NCBI RefSeq assembly: GCF_000424985.1
Contig: NZ_KE384285.1
Coordinates: forward strand, 1-64,000
Length of the DNA stretch: 64,000 nucleotides
Reading direction: 5' to 3'
Source of the DNA: Arenibacter latericius DSM 15913
GTDB taxonomy: Bacteria; Bacteroidota; Bacteroidia; Flavobacteriales; Flavobacteriaceae
Position 1 is the stretch's first letter. Every line of letters starts with the position of its first letter. A program made the translations under genes and the position numbers. Below, in pieces: positions 14,926-24,451 of the stretch. The notes below the pieces were generated by a model, which did not search any database, had not been told where the DNA came from, and saw only the letters and a program-made list of their open reading frames with translations.

Positions 14926-16284
14926 ATGATACAAACTCCGAAAAATATTGCTATTGTCGGTTCAGGTCTAGTAGGTTCTCTCTTGGCAATATATCTCAGG
15001 AAATTAGGACATCAAATAACCGTCTATGATAGACGTCCAGATATTAGAAAAGTGGAGTTCTCCGGACGCTCCATTAATTTGGCGATGAGTGATCGGGGGT
15101 GGAATGCCTTACGTGAAGTTGGGGTAGAAGACACTATAAAAGAATTGGGAATTCCTATGGATAAGCGTGCTATTCACTTGGTAGGAGAGCCGGAATATTA
15201 CCAAAAGTACGGGAAAGAGAAAGAAGCTATTTGGTCTATCTCTAGAGGGGTGTTAAATAGGAGGATGATAGATTTAGCGGAAGAAGAGGGAGCAGATTTT
15301 CGTTTTGAAGAAAAGGTATGGGATATAGATTTGGCCGAAGCAAAAATATATACTGGAGAGAGTGATAAAGGGGAGTGGGACGAATATAAGTTTGATATGG
15401 TTTTTGGTTGCGATGGAGCCTTCTCTAGGGTCCGACATAAAATGCAACGAAGAAGTAGGTTTGATTATTCTCAGGATTTTATAGATGTGGGGTATAAGGA
15501 ATTAACGATTCCTGCTAATGAAGACGGTAGCCATAAATTAGATAAAAACTCTTTTCATATTTGGCCAAGAGGAAAGTTTATGTTTATTGCCATGCCTAAC
15601 TTAGATGGGAGCTTTACATGTACCCTATTTTTACCTTTTGAAGGTGAAGTTTCTTTTGAGAACCTTACTACAAAAGAAGAGGTTAAAGAGTTTTTCACCG
15701 AGTATTTCCCTAATATTTATCAGGTAATAGAAGATATAAGCTCAGACTTCTTTAAAAATCCCACTAGTGCTATGGTAACAATGAAGTGCTTTCCCTGGAC
15801 CTATTGGAATAAGGTTGCGTTAGTAGGGGATTCTGCTCATGCAGTAGTGCCTTTTTATGGGCAGGGAATGAATGCTGGATTTGAGGATATATATGAGCTT
15901 AATAAGATTATCGCTAAGCACGGAGACGACTGGGAGACTATTTTTAAAACCTACCAAACAGAACGTAAGCCTAATGCAGATGCTATTGCAGAACTTAGCT
16001 ACCGTAACTTTATGGAAATGAGTAGTAAAACAGCCGATGCTAATTTTATATTACAAAAGAAAATTGAAAAACATTTTTCTTTAAAGTATCCTGAGCAATG
16101 GTTGCCAGTATATTCTAGGGTCACTTTTTCGGACCGACCTTATATTGAGGCTTTGGCTCTTGGTGATGCCCAAGAAGAGATAATGGCAGAGGTAATGAAA
16201 ATGCCTAATATAGAAGAAATTTGGGATAGCGGGGAAGTAGAAAATAAAATGTTAGACCTTATCTCTAAGTCAAAACAATTATAA
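14926..16284 (+). CDS. kmo: Kynurenine 3-monooxygenase
   Basis: This 452-residue FAD/NADPH hydroxylase converts kynurenine to 3-hydroxykynurenine. The N-terminal Rossmann motif is IAIVGSGLVGSLLAIYLRK, with the acidic end DRR. RSINLAMSDRGWNAL is the family region, and KVALVGDSAHAVVPFYGQGM is the second FAD motif with the GD pair. The C-terminal helical part (of about 380-452) is soluble, without the membrane anchor of eukaryotic KMO. With kynU it makes 3-hydroxyanthranilate, which can feed NAD synthesis through quinolinate if the dioxygenase exists elsewhere. A bidirectional terminator follows. Confidence 0.95.
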   Translation: MIQTPKNIAIVGSGLVGSLLAIYLRKLGHQITVYDRRPDIRKVEFSGRSINLAMSDRGWNALREVGVEDTIKELGIPMDKRAIHLVGEPEYYQKYGKEKEAIWSISRGVLNRRMIDLAEEEGADFRFEEKVWDIDLAEAKIYTGESDKGEWDEYKFDMVFGCDGAFSRVRHKMQRRSRFDYSQDFIDVGYKELTIPANEDGSHKLDKNSFHIWPRGKFMFIAMPNLDGSFTCTLFLPFEGEVSFENLTTKEEVKEFFTEYFPNIYQVIEDISSDFFKNPTSAMVTMKCFPWTYWNKVALVGDSAHAVVPFYGQGMNAGFEDIYELNKIIAKHGDDWETIFKTYQTERKPNADAIAELSYRNFMEMSSKTADANFILQKKIEKHFSLKYPEQWLPVYSRVTFSDRPYIEALALGDAQEEIMAEVMKMPNIEEIWDSGEVENKMLDLISKSKQL

Positions 16285-16319
16285 AGATGAGGTTGTATTG
16301 CGTTAGCAAAATATAAAAT

Positions 16320-16349
16320 AAAAGGCCATCTCGTTAAAGATGGCCTTTT
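16320..16349. terminator. Bidirectional terminator between kmo and the converging gene
   Basis: A perfect 11-bp stem, AAAAGGCCATC/GATGGCCTTTT, with an 8-base loop and further T residues lies between the kmo stop (16284) and the stop of the minus-strand gene (16370). It serves both. Confidence 0.88.
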
Positions 16350-16369
16350 TTATAAGCTTATACTTGCTA

Positions 16370-17149
16370 TTACAACTTAGCGAAAAGTTTATTCATTTTC
16401 TCTTGTTGTTCTTCAGCTAAAACAGGGTCTACTAAAATTCTTCCACTGTGTTCATCGCTGATAATTTTCTTACGAGAAGCAATCTCTACCTGTACCTGTG
16501 GAGGGATAGTAAAGAAAGATCCACCTGAAGCACCTCTTTCGATAGGAACAACCGCTAAGCCGTTCTTAACGCTGTTTCTGATCCTTCTATAGGCATTAAC
16601 TAACCTTTCCTCTATTTGATTCTGGTATTCTTCTGATTTGGCCAAAAGCGCTTTCTCTTCTTTTTCAGTTTCCGCTAAGATGTCATTTAATTCACTCTTC
16701 TTGTGCTTTAAATGCGCTTCTTTATCCGCTAAACGTTCTTTAGTGGTAGCGATAACTTCTTTCTTCTGCTCTATTTGGGCCTTAAATTCTTTAATGTTCT
16801 TTTCAGCCAATTGTATTTCCAGCTCTTGGTACTCTACCTCTTTGGTAAGTGAGTTAAATTCCCTGCTGTTACGAACATTCTTTTGCTGCTCGGTATACTT
16901 TTTCATTAAAACCTTAGCCTCATCGATAAGGTTCTTTTTGGCAGTAATTTCGTAGTTGATGGTCTCAACATCGGTCTTAAGCTTATCCATTCTTGTTTTA
17001 AGACCAAGAACCTCATCTTCTAAATCTTCTACTTCTAGAGGTAATTCACCTCTTACATTTCTTATCTCATCAACTCTAGAATCTATTAATTGCAAATCGT
17101 ATAATGCTCTTAATTTATCTTCTACTGTTGCTTCTTTCTTTTTTGCCAT
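16370..17149 (-). CDS. Coiled-coil 'zinc ribbon' protein (CT398/zf-RING_7-like) lacking all zinc cysteines
   Basis: This 259-residue protein is coiled coil over residues of about 15-185, with heptads rich in K/E/L. It ends in the globular module seen in the CT398-like family, whose usual tail has two Cys pairs. Here the pair sites read ASGGS (207-211) and SDEHSG (231-236), and the whole protein contains no cysteine. The surrounding fold residues (FFTIPPQVQVEI, GRILVDPVLAEEQ) are kept. The module probably folds without zinc. Function is unknown. The nif3-like gene ends 2 bp upstream of its ATG, so they are co-transcribed. Confidence 0.85.
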   Translation of the reverse strand: MAKKKEATVEDKLRALYDLQLIDSRVDEIRNVRGELPLEVEDLEDEVLGLKTRMDKLKTDVETINYEITAKKNLIDEAKVLMKKYTEQQKNVRNSREFNSLTKEVEYQELEIQLAEKNIKEFKAQIEQKKEVIATTKERLADKEAHLKHKKSELNDILAETEKEEKALLAKSEEYQNQIEERLVNAYRRIRNSVKNGLAVVPIERGASGGSFFTIPPQVQVEIASRKKIISDEHSGRILVDPVLAEEQQEKMNKLFAKL

Positions 17150-17151
17150 AT

Positions 17152-18246
17152 TTAAAAATACTTGATGGGATTTGTTAAACTCTCCGATAAAGAGACTGCA
17201 AAATTAGGGATTTTTTTCGTAAGATAGTCAACTAAGAGATTTTTTGTAAACTGCTCTGTTTCATAGTGGCCAATATCGGCAAGGATAATTTTGTTTTCCG
17301 CTTCATAAAATTGATGGTATTTTAAATCGGCAGTAATGAAAACATCAGCATTTACAGCCTTTGCAGCTGATATTGCAAAAGAACCACTTCCTCCAAGTAC
17401 AGCTATCTTCTGAACTTTTTTCCCTAAAAATTGGGAGTGACGTATGCAGGAAACATTCATTTTTTCCTTTACAAATTGGAAAAAGTCCTCCTCGGACATT
17501 GGTTTTTCCAAATTTCCGTACATTCCCATGCCTAAATATTGGTTAGAATTATCTAGGGTTTGTATTTCATAAGCTACTTCCTCATAGGGATGATTATTAA
17601 AAAGAGCCGCTAATATTTTAGATTCTTTCTCTTTGGTATAGGTTATATTAATCTGAGTTTCTTGCTCGTAATGGGTTTCTCCAACTTTTCCTAAATGGGG
17701 GTTAGAGCCTTCGTTGGGTTTAAAGCTACCAGTCCCTTCCAAAGAAAAGCTGCAATTGCTGTAATTTCCAATATGTCCGGCTCCAGCCTGATAGAGCGCT
17801 TGTCTAAGCTGCTCGGCATTGGCGTGTGGAACATAAATGCTTAGTTTTTTAAGCGTTCCTTTTTTCGGAATAAGGATGCGGGGATCCTGAAGTCCCAATA
17901 CTTCACATATTTTGGCGTTTACCCCTTGTTTGCTGTTGTCTAAGGCAGTGTGCATGCTATAGATAGCAATGTTGTGTTTAATAGCCTTTAAAACTACGCG
18001 CTCTACATAATTGGCGCCAGTTATTTTTTTAAGGCCACTAAAAATAATAGGATGAAAGCTTACAATAAGATTGCATTTTTTGCTGATGGCTTCCTCTACC
18101 ACATTCTCTAAGGTATCTAAAGTAACCAGGATTCCTGTTACTGGAGTATTTGCATCTCCCACTAAAAGACCAACATTGTCAAAATCTTCTGCTTGGCCTA
18201 AAGGGGCTAGTTCCTCTAACTGGCCTATAACTTCTTTTATAATCAT
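17152..18246 (-). CDS. Nif3-like dinuclear metal centre protein
   Basis: This 364-residue member of the Nif3/YqfO family is sometimes annotated as GTP cyclohydrolase I type 2. The N-terminal half has SFHPIIFSGLKKI and SMHTALDNSKQGVN, which supply metal-ligand His and Asp residues. The C-terminal half has VFITADLKYHQFYEAE and LADIGHYETEQF. Residues of about 125-235 are the CutA/PII-like insert typical of longer Nif3 proteins. It is likely a hexameric ring; the true activity is unsettled in the family. It precedes the coiled-coil gene with a 2-bp gap, an arrangement I believe is common in Flavobacteriia. Confidence 0.9.
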   Translation of the reverse strand: MIIKEVIGQLEELAPLGQAEDFDNVGLLVGDANTPVTGILVTLDTLENVVEEAISKKCNLIVSFHPIIFSGLKKITGANYVERVVLKAIKHNIAIYSMHTALDNSKQGVNAKICEVLGLQDPRILIPKKGTLKKLSIYVPHANAEQLRQALYQAGAGHIGNYSNCSFSLEGTGSFKPNEGSNPHLGKVGETHYEQETQINITYTKEKESKILAALFNNHPYEEVAYEIQTLDNSNQYLGMGMYGNLEKPMSEEDFFQFVKEKMNVSCIRHSQFLGKKVQKIAVLGGSGSFAISAAKAVNADVFITADLKYHQFYEAENKIILADIGHYETEQFTKNLLVDYLTKKIPNFAVSLSESLTNPIKYF

Positions 18247-18266
18247 TTTATAATTTTATAGTCTTC

Positions 18267-18297
18267 CAAAGGTAAAAATATTATAATTTCGTTCCAA
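18267..18297 (-). promoter_or_regulatory. Promoter of the nif3-like operon
   Basis: On the minus strand, -7 box TACCTTTG (18267-18274) lies 20 bp from a TTG -33 box (18295-18297). This is correct Bacteroidota spacing, 20 bases before the ATG at 18246. The -33 box overlaps the lpxK start codon on the other strand. Confidence 0.55.
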
Positions 18298-19289
18298 TGC
18301 AACTATTACGAATATTAGCTTTCCCTATATCATTGATTTACGCTTGTGTTGTATATCTGCGTAACTTCTTATATGATCAAAACCTTTTTAAAGGCAAATC
18401 TTTTGATACCAAAACGATTTGTGTAGGTAATTTAAGTGTGGGTGGAACGGGGAAAACACCGATGATCGAATTTTTTATTCGGAATTTAAAGGATACTAAG
18501 AAGCTAGCCGTCCTTAGTAGAGGCTATGGGAGAAAGTCTAAAGGCTTTGTACTGTCTAACCCCCAAGTGCAGGTAGAAGAGCTTGGTGATGAGCCTTATC
18601 AGATAACTAAGAAATTTCCAGAAATTACGGTAGCCGTAGATGCAAATCGGCAGCAAGGGATTGCTACCCTAGAATCTTCGGTGGCTCCGGATATCATCTT
18701 ATTGGATGATGCTTTTCAGCATAGAAAAGTAAAATGTGATTTCTATGTGCTGCTTACCGCTTATGGTAAGCTATATGTGGACGGCTGGTATTTGCCTACT
18801 GGGAATTTGCGAGATAGTAAAAGAGAGGCTAAGCGTGCCAATGTAATTGTAGTTACTAAATGCCCTAAAAATATATCTGATAAGGAACAGCATGCCATTC
18901 GCAAAAAGCTAAACCCTAAGGAAAAACAAAAGGTGGTATTTAGTTATTTGGAATACGATACTGAGCTTAAAGGCAGGGCAACAGCGATGTCTTTGGCTGC
19001 ATTGCAGGGTAGAAAGGTGACCTTAGTAACCGGAATTGCAGACCCGTCTCCCTTAGTAGCATATTTAAAAGATAAAGGATTAGAGCTGGAGCATTTAGCG
19101 TATTCGGACCATCACTTTTTTAGCGATAAGGAGATTGATATGTTTAAGACAAAAGCCCTTATTCTAACTACCGAGAAAGACTTTGTAAGACTGTCTGGAA
19201 AAATCGAGGAGCTATATTATATAGGAATTAAACACGTATTTCTAGGGAATGGGAAGACCGAGTTAGTAGATAGCTTAAAATTAAACTAG
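18297..19289 (+). CDS. lpxK: Tetraacyldisaccharide 4'-kinase
   Basis: This 330-residue inner-membrane-associated kinase phosphorylates the lipid A precursor at the 4' position. An N-terminal hydrophobic helix (residues of about 1-24) precedes the P-loop CVGNLSVGGTGKTP. DDAFQHRKVKCDFYVLL is the family Walker-B-like region. LTTEKDFVRLS is the C-terminal signature. Its last 4 bases overlap the end of the convergent sensor kinase gene (19286-19289). Confidence 0.95.
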   Translation: MQLLRILAFPISLIYACVVYLRNFLYDQNLFKGKSFDTKTICVGNLSVGGTGKTPMIEFFIRNLKDTKKLAVLSRGYGRKSKGFVLSNPQVQVEELGDEPYQITKKFPEITVAVDANRQQGIATLESSVAPDIILLDDAFQHRKVKCDFYVLLTAYGKLYVDGWYLPTGNLRDSKREAKRANVIVVTKCPKNISDKEQHAIRKKLNPKEKQKVVFSYLEYDTELKGRATAMSLAALQGRKVTLVTGIADPSPLVAYLKDKGLELEHLAYSDHHFFSDKEIDMFKTKALILTTEKDFVRLSGKIEELYYIGIKHVFLGNGKTELVDSLKLN

Positions 19290-21526
19290 ATAGTATTTGA
19301 TGTTCTGGCCTTAGGGTGATTTTTTTCGGTCATGTGTAGTCCTATCTTGCGATAAAATATTTCTGGTTTAAAAGGTTTGGTTACCACATCATTACAACCT
19401 GCTGCATAAAAACTTTCCATACTGTCATCTAAAGAAATTGCGGTTAGCGCAATAATAGGGACAAATCGGTTAAATTTTCTAATTTCTATGGTAGCCTCCT
19501 CGCCACTGATTCCGGGCATGTGAATATCCATTAAAATTCCGTCGTATTCGGTTTTTCTTACCATGGCTACAGCTTCTAGACCGTTGTTCGCTATATCACA
19601 AGTAATTTCTTTTTTATCTAGCATCTTCTTGGTAATCACCTGATTAATTTTGTTGTCCTCTACAATTAATAGGTGAAGCCCCTTTAGGTCATACTCTTCC
19701 TCGGTAATTTCAAATAAAATATCGTCAACAATATCATCCTTGCTTTTTAAGGCTAAATCAAAATAGAAAGAGCTTCCCTTACCTAATTCACTTTTTAATT
19801 CAATTTTACTACCAAATAGACCTAATAAGCTTTTTACAATAGTAAGGCCTAGACCAGTTCCGCCATATTCTCTGTTAATTTGAATGGACCCCTGTTCAAA
19901 GCTATCAAAAATGTTTTGCTGTTGTTTTAGATCCATGCCGATCCCCGTGTCTTTTACCTCAAAATAAATATTGATCGTTTCTTTTACCATTTCTGTCATC
20001 TTAGCGATAACGGTTACTTCACCATTCTTGGTGAATTTAATGGCATTCCCGATAAGGTTAATAAATACTTGAGATAGTTTTATTGGGTCACCTAGAAGGT
20101 GTTGTGGAATAGACTCATCATATTTTAAGATGATCTTTGTATTGTTGTCCTTAGCGCTTTGTTGTAAGGAGTTTATAACCTCTGAGAGGATTTTTTTAAG
20201 ATTGAAACTTATTTGATGAATTTCTAGTTTTTCTGCATCTATCTTATTTATCTGGAGAATGTCATTTATGAAATTTAACAGGTATTCCCCAGAGAATTTT
20301 AAAGAATTTAAATGTTCTTTTTGGTTCTCACTCGGATTTTCTTCCAATAATAAATGGGTTAATCCAGTAACCGCATAGAGTGGAGTTCTAAGTTCATGAC
20401 TAACGGTAGAAAGAAAGTTGGTCTTTGCTTCCATGGCTAATACTGCGGCGTCTCTGGCGGCTTGTAATTCTTTGTTCTTTCCTTGTAAAAGAGCGTTGGT
20501 TTTAAGCTTAATCTGGTTGTTTCTATACAGGGCAACAGCAAGGATAGAGATAATCGTTAAAAATGCTGAGGTTAGGATGGCGGTAATCTCAGACCTACTT
20601 TTAGATTCACTTAACTCTGTAATTTTTGTGTCCTGCCGCTCTATTTCTTCCTTCATAAAATCGGTCTGGATTCTATCGGAAGTCTGACTCTCAACAAGTA
20701 ATTTTTCTATATTGAAAACAGAATCTTTTAATTTTAGAATATTGTTGGTATAGGTTAATGCGGGTTCAAAAAAACCAAGTGATGCATTAGATTTGGTGAG
20801 TAATTCATTAGCCTTTAATTCTTCTTTGATAAAACCGTTGGCCTGTGCTAGCTTTAATGCCATTTCTCCATCGTAAATAGCGTCTTCATAATCTAAGGTG
20901 ATTATATGCAGTTCCCCTAATTTTAGGTGAGCATTGGTGGCTAGGTAAGCTTGTTCAAAGATATCTGTATTAACAATAAGGGAGTTAAAGTTTTTCTCTG
21001 CACTGGCAAACCTTTCGATTTCTAAAAATACTTCCCCCTCAAAAAATAATATATTGTTTAATAAATTCCGATCGTTGTTTAGCTTTTTGGCCTCGTTTAG
21101 CATGGAAATGGCCAGGAAGTTCTTCTGATTATGGAAAGCTAAAATGGCCTCTATATATTTTTGCATACCACTCCCATAGGGGTAAGAGGTGCTTTTTAAT
21201 AGTGATTTGGCCCGATCCCAATAGAATTCTGCCGTATCAAACCTTTCCATTTTAAGGTATATAATGGAGAACTTTTGATAGCAGTCTATCAGGGTTTTGT
21301 TGTTCTTTTCCTTGGCGGCTATATCCATTGCTGCATTAAGGTATTCTAATGCAAGGTCTATTTTGTTTTTGTTGCGAGAATCCCTAGCCTTTTTAAAAAG
21401 CAGATCAACACTGGTTTCCGGAGGGGCGGTTTCTTGAGAGTAGCTATAACAGAACATCAGTAACATTGCTAAGAAGCAACTCATACTAATTTTCGTTATT
21501 TTTTTATGTGATAAAAGGACTCTCAA
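19286..21526 (-). CDS. TPR-containing hybrid sensor histidine kinase
   Basis: This protein has 746 residues. The order is: signal-like segment (about 10-31), TPR-like helices (40-290), one membrane helix (about 314-335), a short coiled coil, and HisKA with His377 in STVSHELRTP. HATPase_c follows, with N box INLIGNAIKFTKNG, G1 DTGIGM and G2 GGTGLGL. Last is a receiver with acidic pair Glu623/Asp624, phospho-acceptor Asp667 (LMDIHMPG) and Lys717. The TPR sensor is probably periplasmic. The start is TTG at 21526, overlapping the gap stop. An ATG at 21484 is an alternative but would remove the basic residues before the signal helix. No output-regulator gene is adjacent. Confidence 0.92.
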   Translation of the reverse strand: MRVLLSHKKITKISMSCFLAMLLMFCYSYSQETAPPETSVDLLFKKARDSRNKNKIDLALEYLNAAMDIAAKEKNNKTLIDCYQKFSIIYLKMERFDTAEFYWDRAKSLLKSTSYPYGSGMQKYIEAILAFHNQKNFLAISMLNEAKKLNNDRNLLNNILFFEGEVFLEIERFASAEKNFNSLIVNTDIFEQAYLATNAHLKLGELHIITLDYEDAIYDGEMALKLAQANGFIKEELKANELLTKSNASLGFFEPALTYTNNILKLKDSVFNIEKLLVESQTSDRIQTDFMKEEIERQDTKITELSESKSRSEITAILTSAFLTIISILAVALYRNNQIKLKTNALLQGKNKELQAARDAAVLAMEAKTNFLSTVSHELRTPLYAVTGLTHLLLEENPSENQKEHLNSLKFSGEYLLNFINDILQINKIDAEKLEIHQISFNLKKILSEVINSLQQSAKDNNTKIILKYDESIPQHLLGDPIKLSQVFINLIGNAIKFTKNGEVTVIAKMTEMVKETINIYFEVKDTGIGMDLKQQQNIFDSFEQGSIQINREYGGTGLGLTIVKSLLGLFGSKIELKSELGKGSSFYFDLALKSKDDIVDDILFEITEEEYDLKGLHLLIVEDNKINQVITKKMLDKKEITCDIANNGLEAVAMVRKTEYDGILMDIHMPGISGEEATIEIRKFNRFVPIIALTAISLDDSMESFYAAGCNDVVTKPFKPEIFYRKIGLHMTEKNHPKARTSNTI

Positions 21527-22533
21527 ACGTATTTCTTATCTGTTAAATAATTTATTAGATCCACTATTCTGGAGCTATACCCCACCTCATTGTCATACCA
21601 CCCTATAATTTTAACCATTCTTCCAATGACAGAAGTCATTAAAGAATCAAACGTACATGAGTAAGAACTATTGTTTATGTCAATTGAAACTATAGGATCT
21701 TCGGTGTAATATAGGATATTTTTGAATTGTTTCTGTGATACTTCCCGAAATGCATTGTTAATTTCTTCAATACTGGTATCTTTTCTTACATTAAAAGTAA
21801 TATCTGTAAGTGATCCATTGGGAACCGGTACTCGGATACCACATCCGCCTATCACCTCTGAAAGTTCTGGGAATATACTAGTAAGCGCTTTGGCAGCTCC
21901 CGTTGTAGTAGGTACAATAGATTGGGCGGCCGCTCTTGCTCTTCTTAAATCTTTATGAGGTTGGTCGTGAAGACTTTGGTCTGAGGTATAAGAGTGAATA
22001 GTGGTAATATAAGCTTGTTCTATTCCACATAAATCTTGTATTACCTTTATCATTGGTGCTGCGTTATTGGTAGTACAAGATGCATTGGATATAATATGAT
22101 CTTCTGGCGTTAAGGTTTCGTGATTAATTCCGAAAACAACCATTTTTATATCTTCGTCTGTAGGGGGAACGGATAAAACCACCTTCTTTGCTCCGTTCTT
22201 TAAATGATGGTTTAAACTAGTGGCGTCTTTAAACTTGCCAGTAGCTTCTACAACAATATCAACCCCATATTGGGACCACGGAATGTTCTCTGGAGATTTG
22301 TGGTTTAAAAGGGCTACTTCTTTGCCTTCTACTAAAATACCGTTCTTGGTATGGGATATCTCTAAAGGAGATACCCCATGAATACTGTCATATTTTAATA
22401 GGTGGGCCAAGGTAGTCGCATCGGCTAAATCGTTTATTGCAACCACTTTTAGGTGAGGTTGCTGACTAAGTAGTCTAAAAAGTGTTCGACCAATTCTTCC
22501 GAAACCGTTTATGCCTATTGTTGTCTGTGTCAT
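21523..22533 (-). CDS. gap: Glyceraldehyde-3-phosphate dehydrogenase (type I)
   Basis: This 336-residue glycolytic enzyme has the NAD-binding motif GINGFGRIGR and Asp35 in INDLAD, which favours NAD. The catalytic residues are Cys153 in SNASCTTN and His180 in TTIHSYTSDQ. The substrate-binding region RRARAAAQSIVPTTTGAAKA is intact. The gene ends by overlapping the TTG start of the sensor kinase by 4 bp, which suggests co-transcription and translational coupling. Flavobacteria often have two gap genes; whether this is the glycolytic or the second form is not decided by sequence. Confidence 0.95.
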   Translation of the reverse strand: MTQTTIGINGFGRIGRTLFRLLSQQPHLKVVAINDLADATTLAHLLKYDSIHGVSPLEISHTKNGILVEGKEVALLNHKSPENIPWSQYGVDIVVEATGKFKDATSLNHHLKNGAKKVVLSVPPTDEDIKMVVFGINHETLTPEDHIISNASCTTNNAAPMIKVIQDLCGIEQAYITTIHSYTSDQSLHDQPHKDLRRARAAAQSIVPTTTGAAKALTSIFPELSEVIGGCGIRVPVPNGSLTDITFNVRKDTSIEEINNAFREVSQKQFKNILYYTEDPIVSIDINNSSYSCTFDSLMTSVIGRMVKIIGWYDNEVGYSSRIVDLINYLTDKKYV

Positions 22534-22611
22534 AAAAATTGGTAAGCCATTATATCCGTTTTAATTCGGATAGCGTCTCGTTATATGTAAAAGTAAGAAG
22601 GGGTTAGCGCT

Positions 22612-23487
22612 CTAAAGAATGTGTTTGTGTGCTTTATACGAGGATCGAACTAAAGCTCCACTTTCTACATGTCTAAACCCTAATTCCAAACCTATTTCCT
22701 CATATTTTTTAAATTGGTCTGGTAAGATATATTCCTTTACGGGTAAATGTCTTTTAGAAGGTTGTAGGTATTGCCCTATGGTAACTACATCTACATCTGC
22801 GGCCCTAAGGTCTTTCATAGTGGTAATTACCTCGTCTTCTTTCTCTCCCAATCCTAACATAATTCCAGATTTGGTACGGTGCGCACCATTTTTCTTTAGA
22901 TAAGAGAGTACGCCTAGGCTACGCTCATATTTTGCTTGGATACGGACCTCTCTAGTTAACCTTTTAACGGTTTCCATGTTGTGGGAGATCACTTCAGGAT
23001 TTACTGCTAAAATACGATCTAGGTGAGTTTCAATACCTTGAAAATCAGGAATAAGTGTTTCTAAGGTAGTAGTAGGGTTCATCCTTCTGATTGCTTTTAC
23101 CGTCTCGGCCCAGATAATAGATCCCATATCTTTTAGGTCGTCCCGGTCTACAGAAGTTATTACAGCGTGTTTAATCCCCATAATTTTAATGGATCTAGCC
23201 ACTTTTTCTGGTTCCTCCCAATCTACATCTTCTGGTCTCCCCGTTTTTACACCGCAGAACCCGCAAGAACGGGTACAGATATTACCTAATATCATAAAAG
23301 TAGCAGTGCCTTCTCCCCAGCATTCTCCCATATTGGGGCAGCTACCGGAGGTACAAATGGTATTTAAGCTGTATTTGTCTACCAATCCTCTTAATTGGGT
23401 ATATTTCTTACCTGTGGGTAGTTTAACCCTAAGCCATTTGGGTTTGCCTTTTGGAGGGATTACGCTATCTATAGTTTCTGTGCTCAT
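22612..23487 (-). CDS. lipA: Lipoyl synthase
   Basis: This 291-residue radical-SAM enzyme inserts two sulfur atoms into protein-bound octanoyl groups. The auxiliary cluster cysteines are Cys45, Cys50 and Cys56 ([12 protein letters not shown]). The radical-SAM cluster is Cys71, Cys75 and Cys78 (CTRSCGFC). The C-terminal RSSY motif that supplies the serine ligand is present (VRSSYKA). Length is normal. The gap gene lies 78 bp downstream on the same strand. lipB is not adjacent. Confidence 0.96.
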   Translation of the reverse strand: MSTETIDSVIPPKGKPKWLRVKLPTGKKYTQLRGLVDKYSLNTICTSGSCPNMGECWGEGTATFMILGNICTRSCGFCGVKTGRPEDVDWEEPEKVARSIKIMGIKHAVITSVDRDDLKDMGSIIWAETVKAIRRMNPTTTLETLIPDFQGIETHLDRILAVNPEVISHNMETVKRLTREVRIQAKYERSLGVLSYLKKNGAHRTKSGIMLGLGEKEDEVITTMKDLRAADVDVVTIGQYLQPSKRHLPVKEYILPDQFKKYEEIGLELGFRHVESGALVRSSYKAHKHIL

Positions 23488-23559
23488 TATATCCTAATAT
23501 ACTTTGTTGTAAATATACAAAAATGAAGGGGCAGACAGTCGGCTTTTTAGTTAATTGAC

Positions 23560-24132
23560 TTAATCTGACTTCTGGCTTTTTATGATTTCTGCTAGAAGTT
23601 TTTTTGCCCTTAAAAGTTTCACTTTTACATTGTTGATGGGTTCTCCCAATCTCTCTGCTATTTCGGCATAGGCAAGTTCCTGAAAGTATCTGAGATTAAT
23701 GACCTCTTGATAGTGAGGTTTTAATTTCTTTATGTACCCTAATAAAGCTGCTAAATTTTGTTCTGTAATTAGGCTGTCTTCAATAGAAGGAGCGTCGTCC
23801 AAAACTTTTTTTATGGCATCAGTATTGCCGCTTTCGCTACCTTGAAGGACGTTTCTCTTTCTCTTTCGAATAAGGTCTACATGTAAATTTTTGGAAATGG
23901 CTATTAGCCAAGTCTTAAATTTATAAGAGCTGTCAAAAGTGTGGATCTTGTCGAATGCCTGGGAAAAGGTCTGAATGGTAATATCCTCAGCGTCATTTTC
24001 GTTCTGGGTCCTAATTAGTTGAAAACCATATACATCGTTCCAAAAATGATTTAATAAAGAACTAAATGCTATCTGGTTGCCTAATTTGGCCTTTTCAATA
24101 AGATTTGTTAGGGATTCGTCTGTCTTTTCCAA
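23560..24132 (-). CDS. ECF RNA polymerase sigma factor
   Basis: This 190-residue sigma-70-family factor has a region 2 containing DAEDITIQTFSQAF and FKTWLIAISKNLHVDLIRKR. Region 4 contains INLRYFQELAYAEIAERL and VKVKLLRAKKLL. It has no region 1 or 3. The tail is only a few residues beyond region 4. No anti-sigma gene is adjacent; the small membrane-protein gene upstream (24170-24373) is the only same-strand neighbour within 40 bp. It is not closely similar to the second ECF factor at 25301. Confidence 0.92.
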   Translation of the reverse strand: MEKTDESLTNLIEKAKLGNQIAFSSLLNHFWNDVYGFQLIRTQNENDAEDITIQTFSQAFDKIHTFDSSYKFKTWLIAISKNLHVDLIRKRKRNVLQGSESGNTDAIKKVLDDAPSIEDSLITEQNLAALLGYIKKLKPHYQEVINLRYFQELAYAEIAERLGEPINNVKVKLLRAKKLLAEIIKSQKSD

Positions 24133-24169
24133 AATAAGGGGTGAAAAATGGGGTTAAGAAAAGTATGCC

Positions 24170-24373
24170 TTAAGAGGCAATACTGTCTTTTTTGCATTCC
24201 TGTTCTGCTGGTAGCTTTCCGCAAAAGCCACATGCTTCCCCTTCTTTATTTAAAAATGGACTTTGACTTGCGCAGGTCCCTGCAAATTTACCGTCTTTTT
24301 TAGACCATATTTTTAGTGCAATTCCGGCGAAGGCAAGTGCCAGTAAGCCAATGGTTAAAAGTACTAATTTCAT
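24170..24373 (-). CDS. Small cysteine-containing membrane protein, unknown function
   Basis: This 67-residue protein has one N-terminal hydrophobic helix (LVLLTIGLLALAFAGIALKI). A short hydrophilic tail carries four cysteines, including a CGFC pair (GEACGFCGKLPAEQEC). The helix could be an uncleaved anchor, leaving the tail on the other side of the membrane. A metal or redox role for the cysteines is a guess. It precedes the sigma factor gene by 37 bp and may be co-transcribed with it. I do not recognise the family beyond similar short flavobacterial proteins. Confidence 0.7.
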   Translation of the reverse strand: MKLVLLTIGLLALAFAGIALKIWSKKDGKFAGTCASQSPFLNKEGEACGFCGKLPAEQECKKDSIAS

Positions 24374-24451
24374 ATCCTTGCGTTAAATTTCTACAAAGAT
24401 ATGAAATTAATAAGCTACCCAAGAAAGTTTGGGATTAGTTTAGGTATTGTT

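Noticed and set aside
21484..21526. ATG at 21484 as the sensor kinase start
   Set aside because: It would remove the basic residues before the signal helix; the TTG overlapping the gap stop fits better, though this is not certain.
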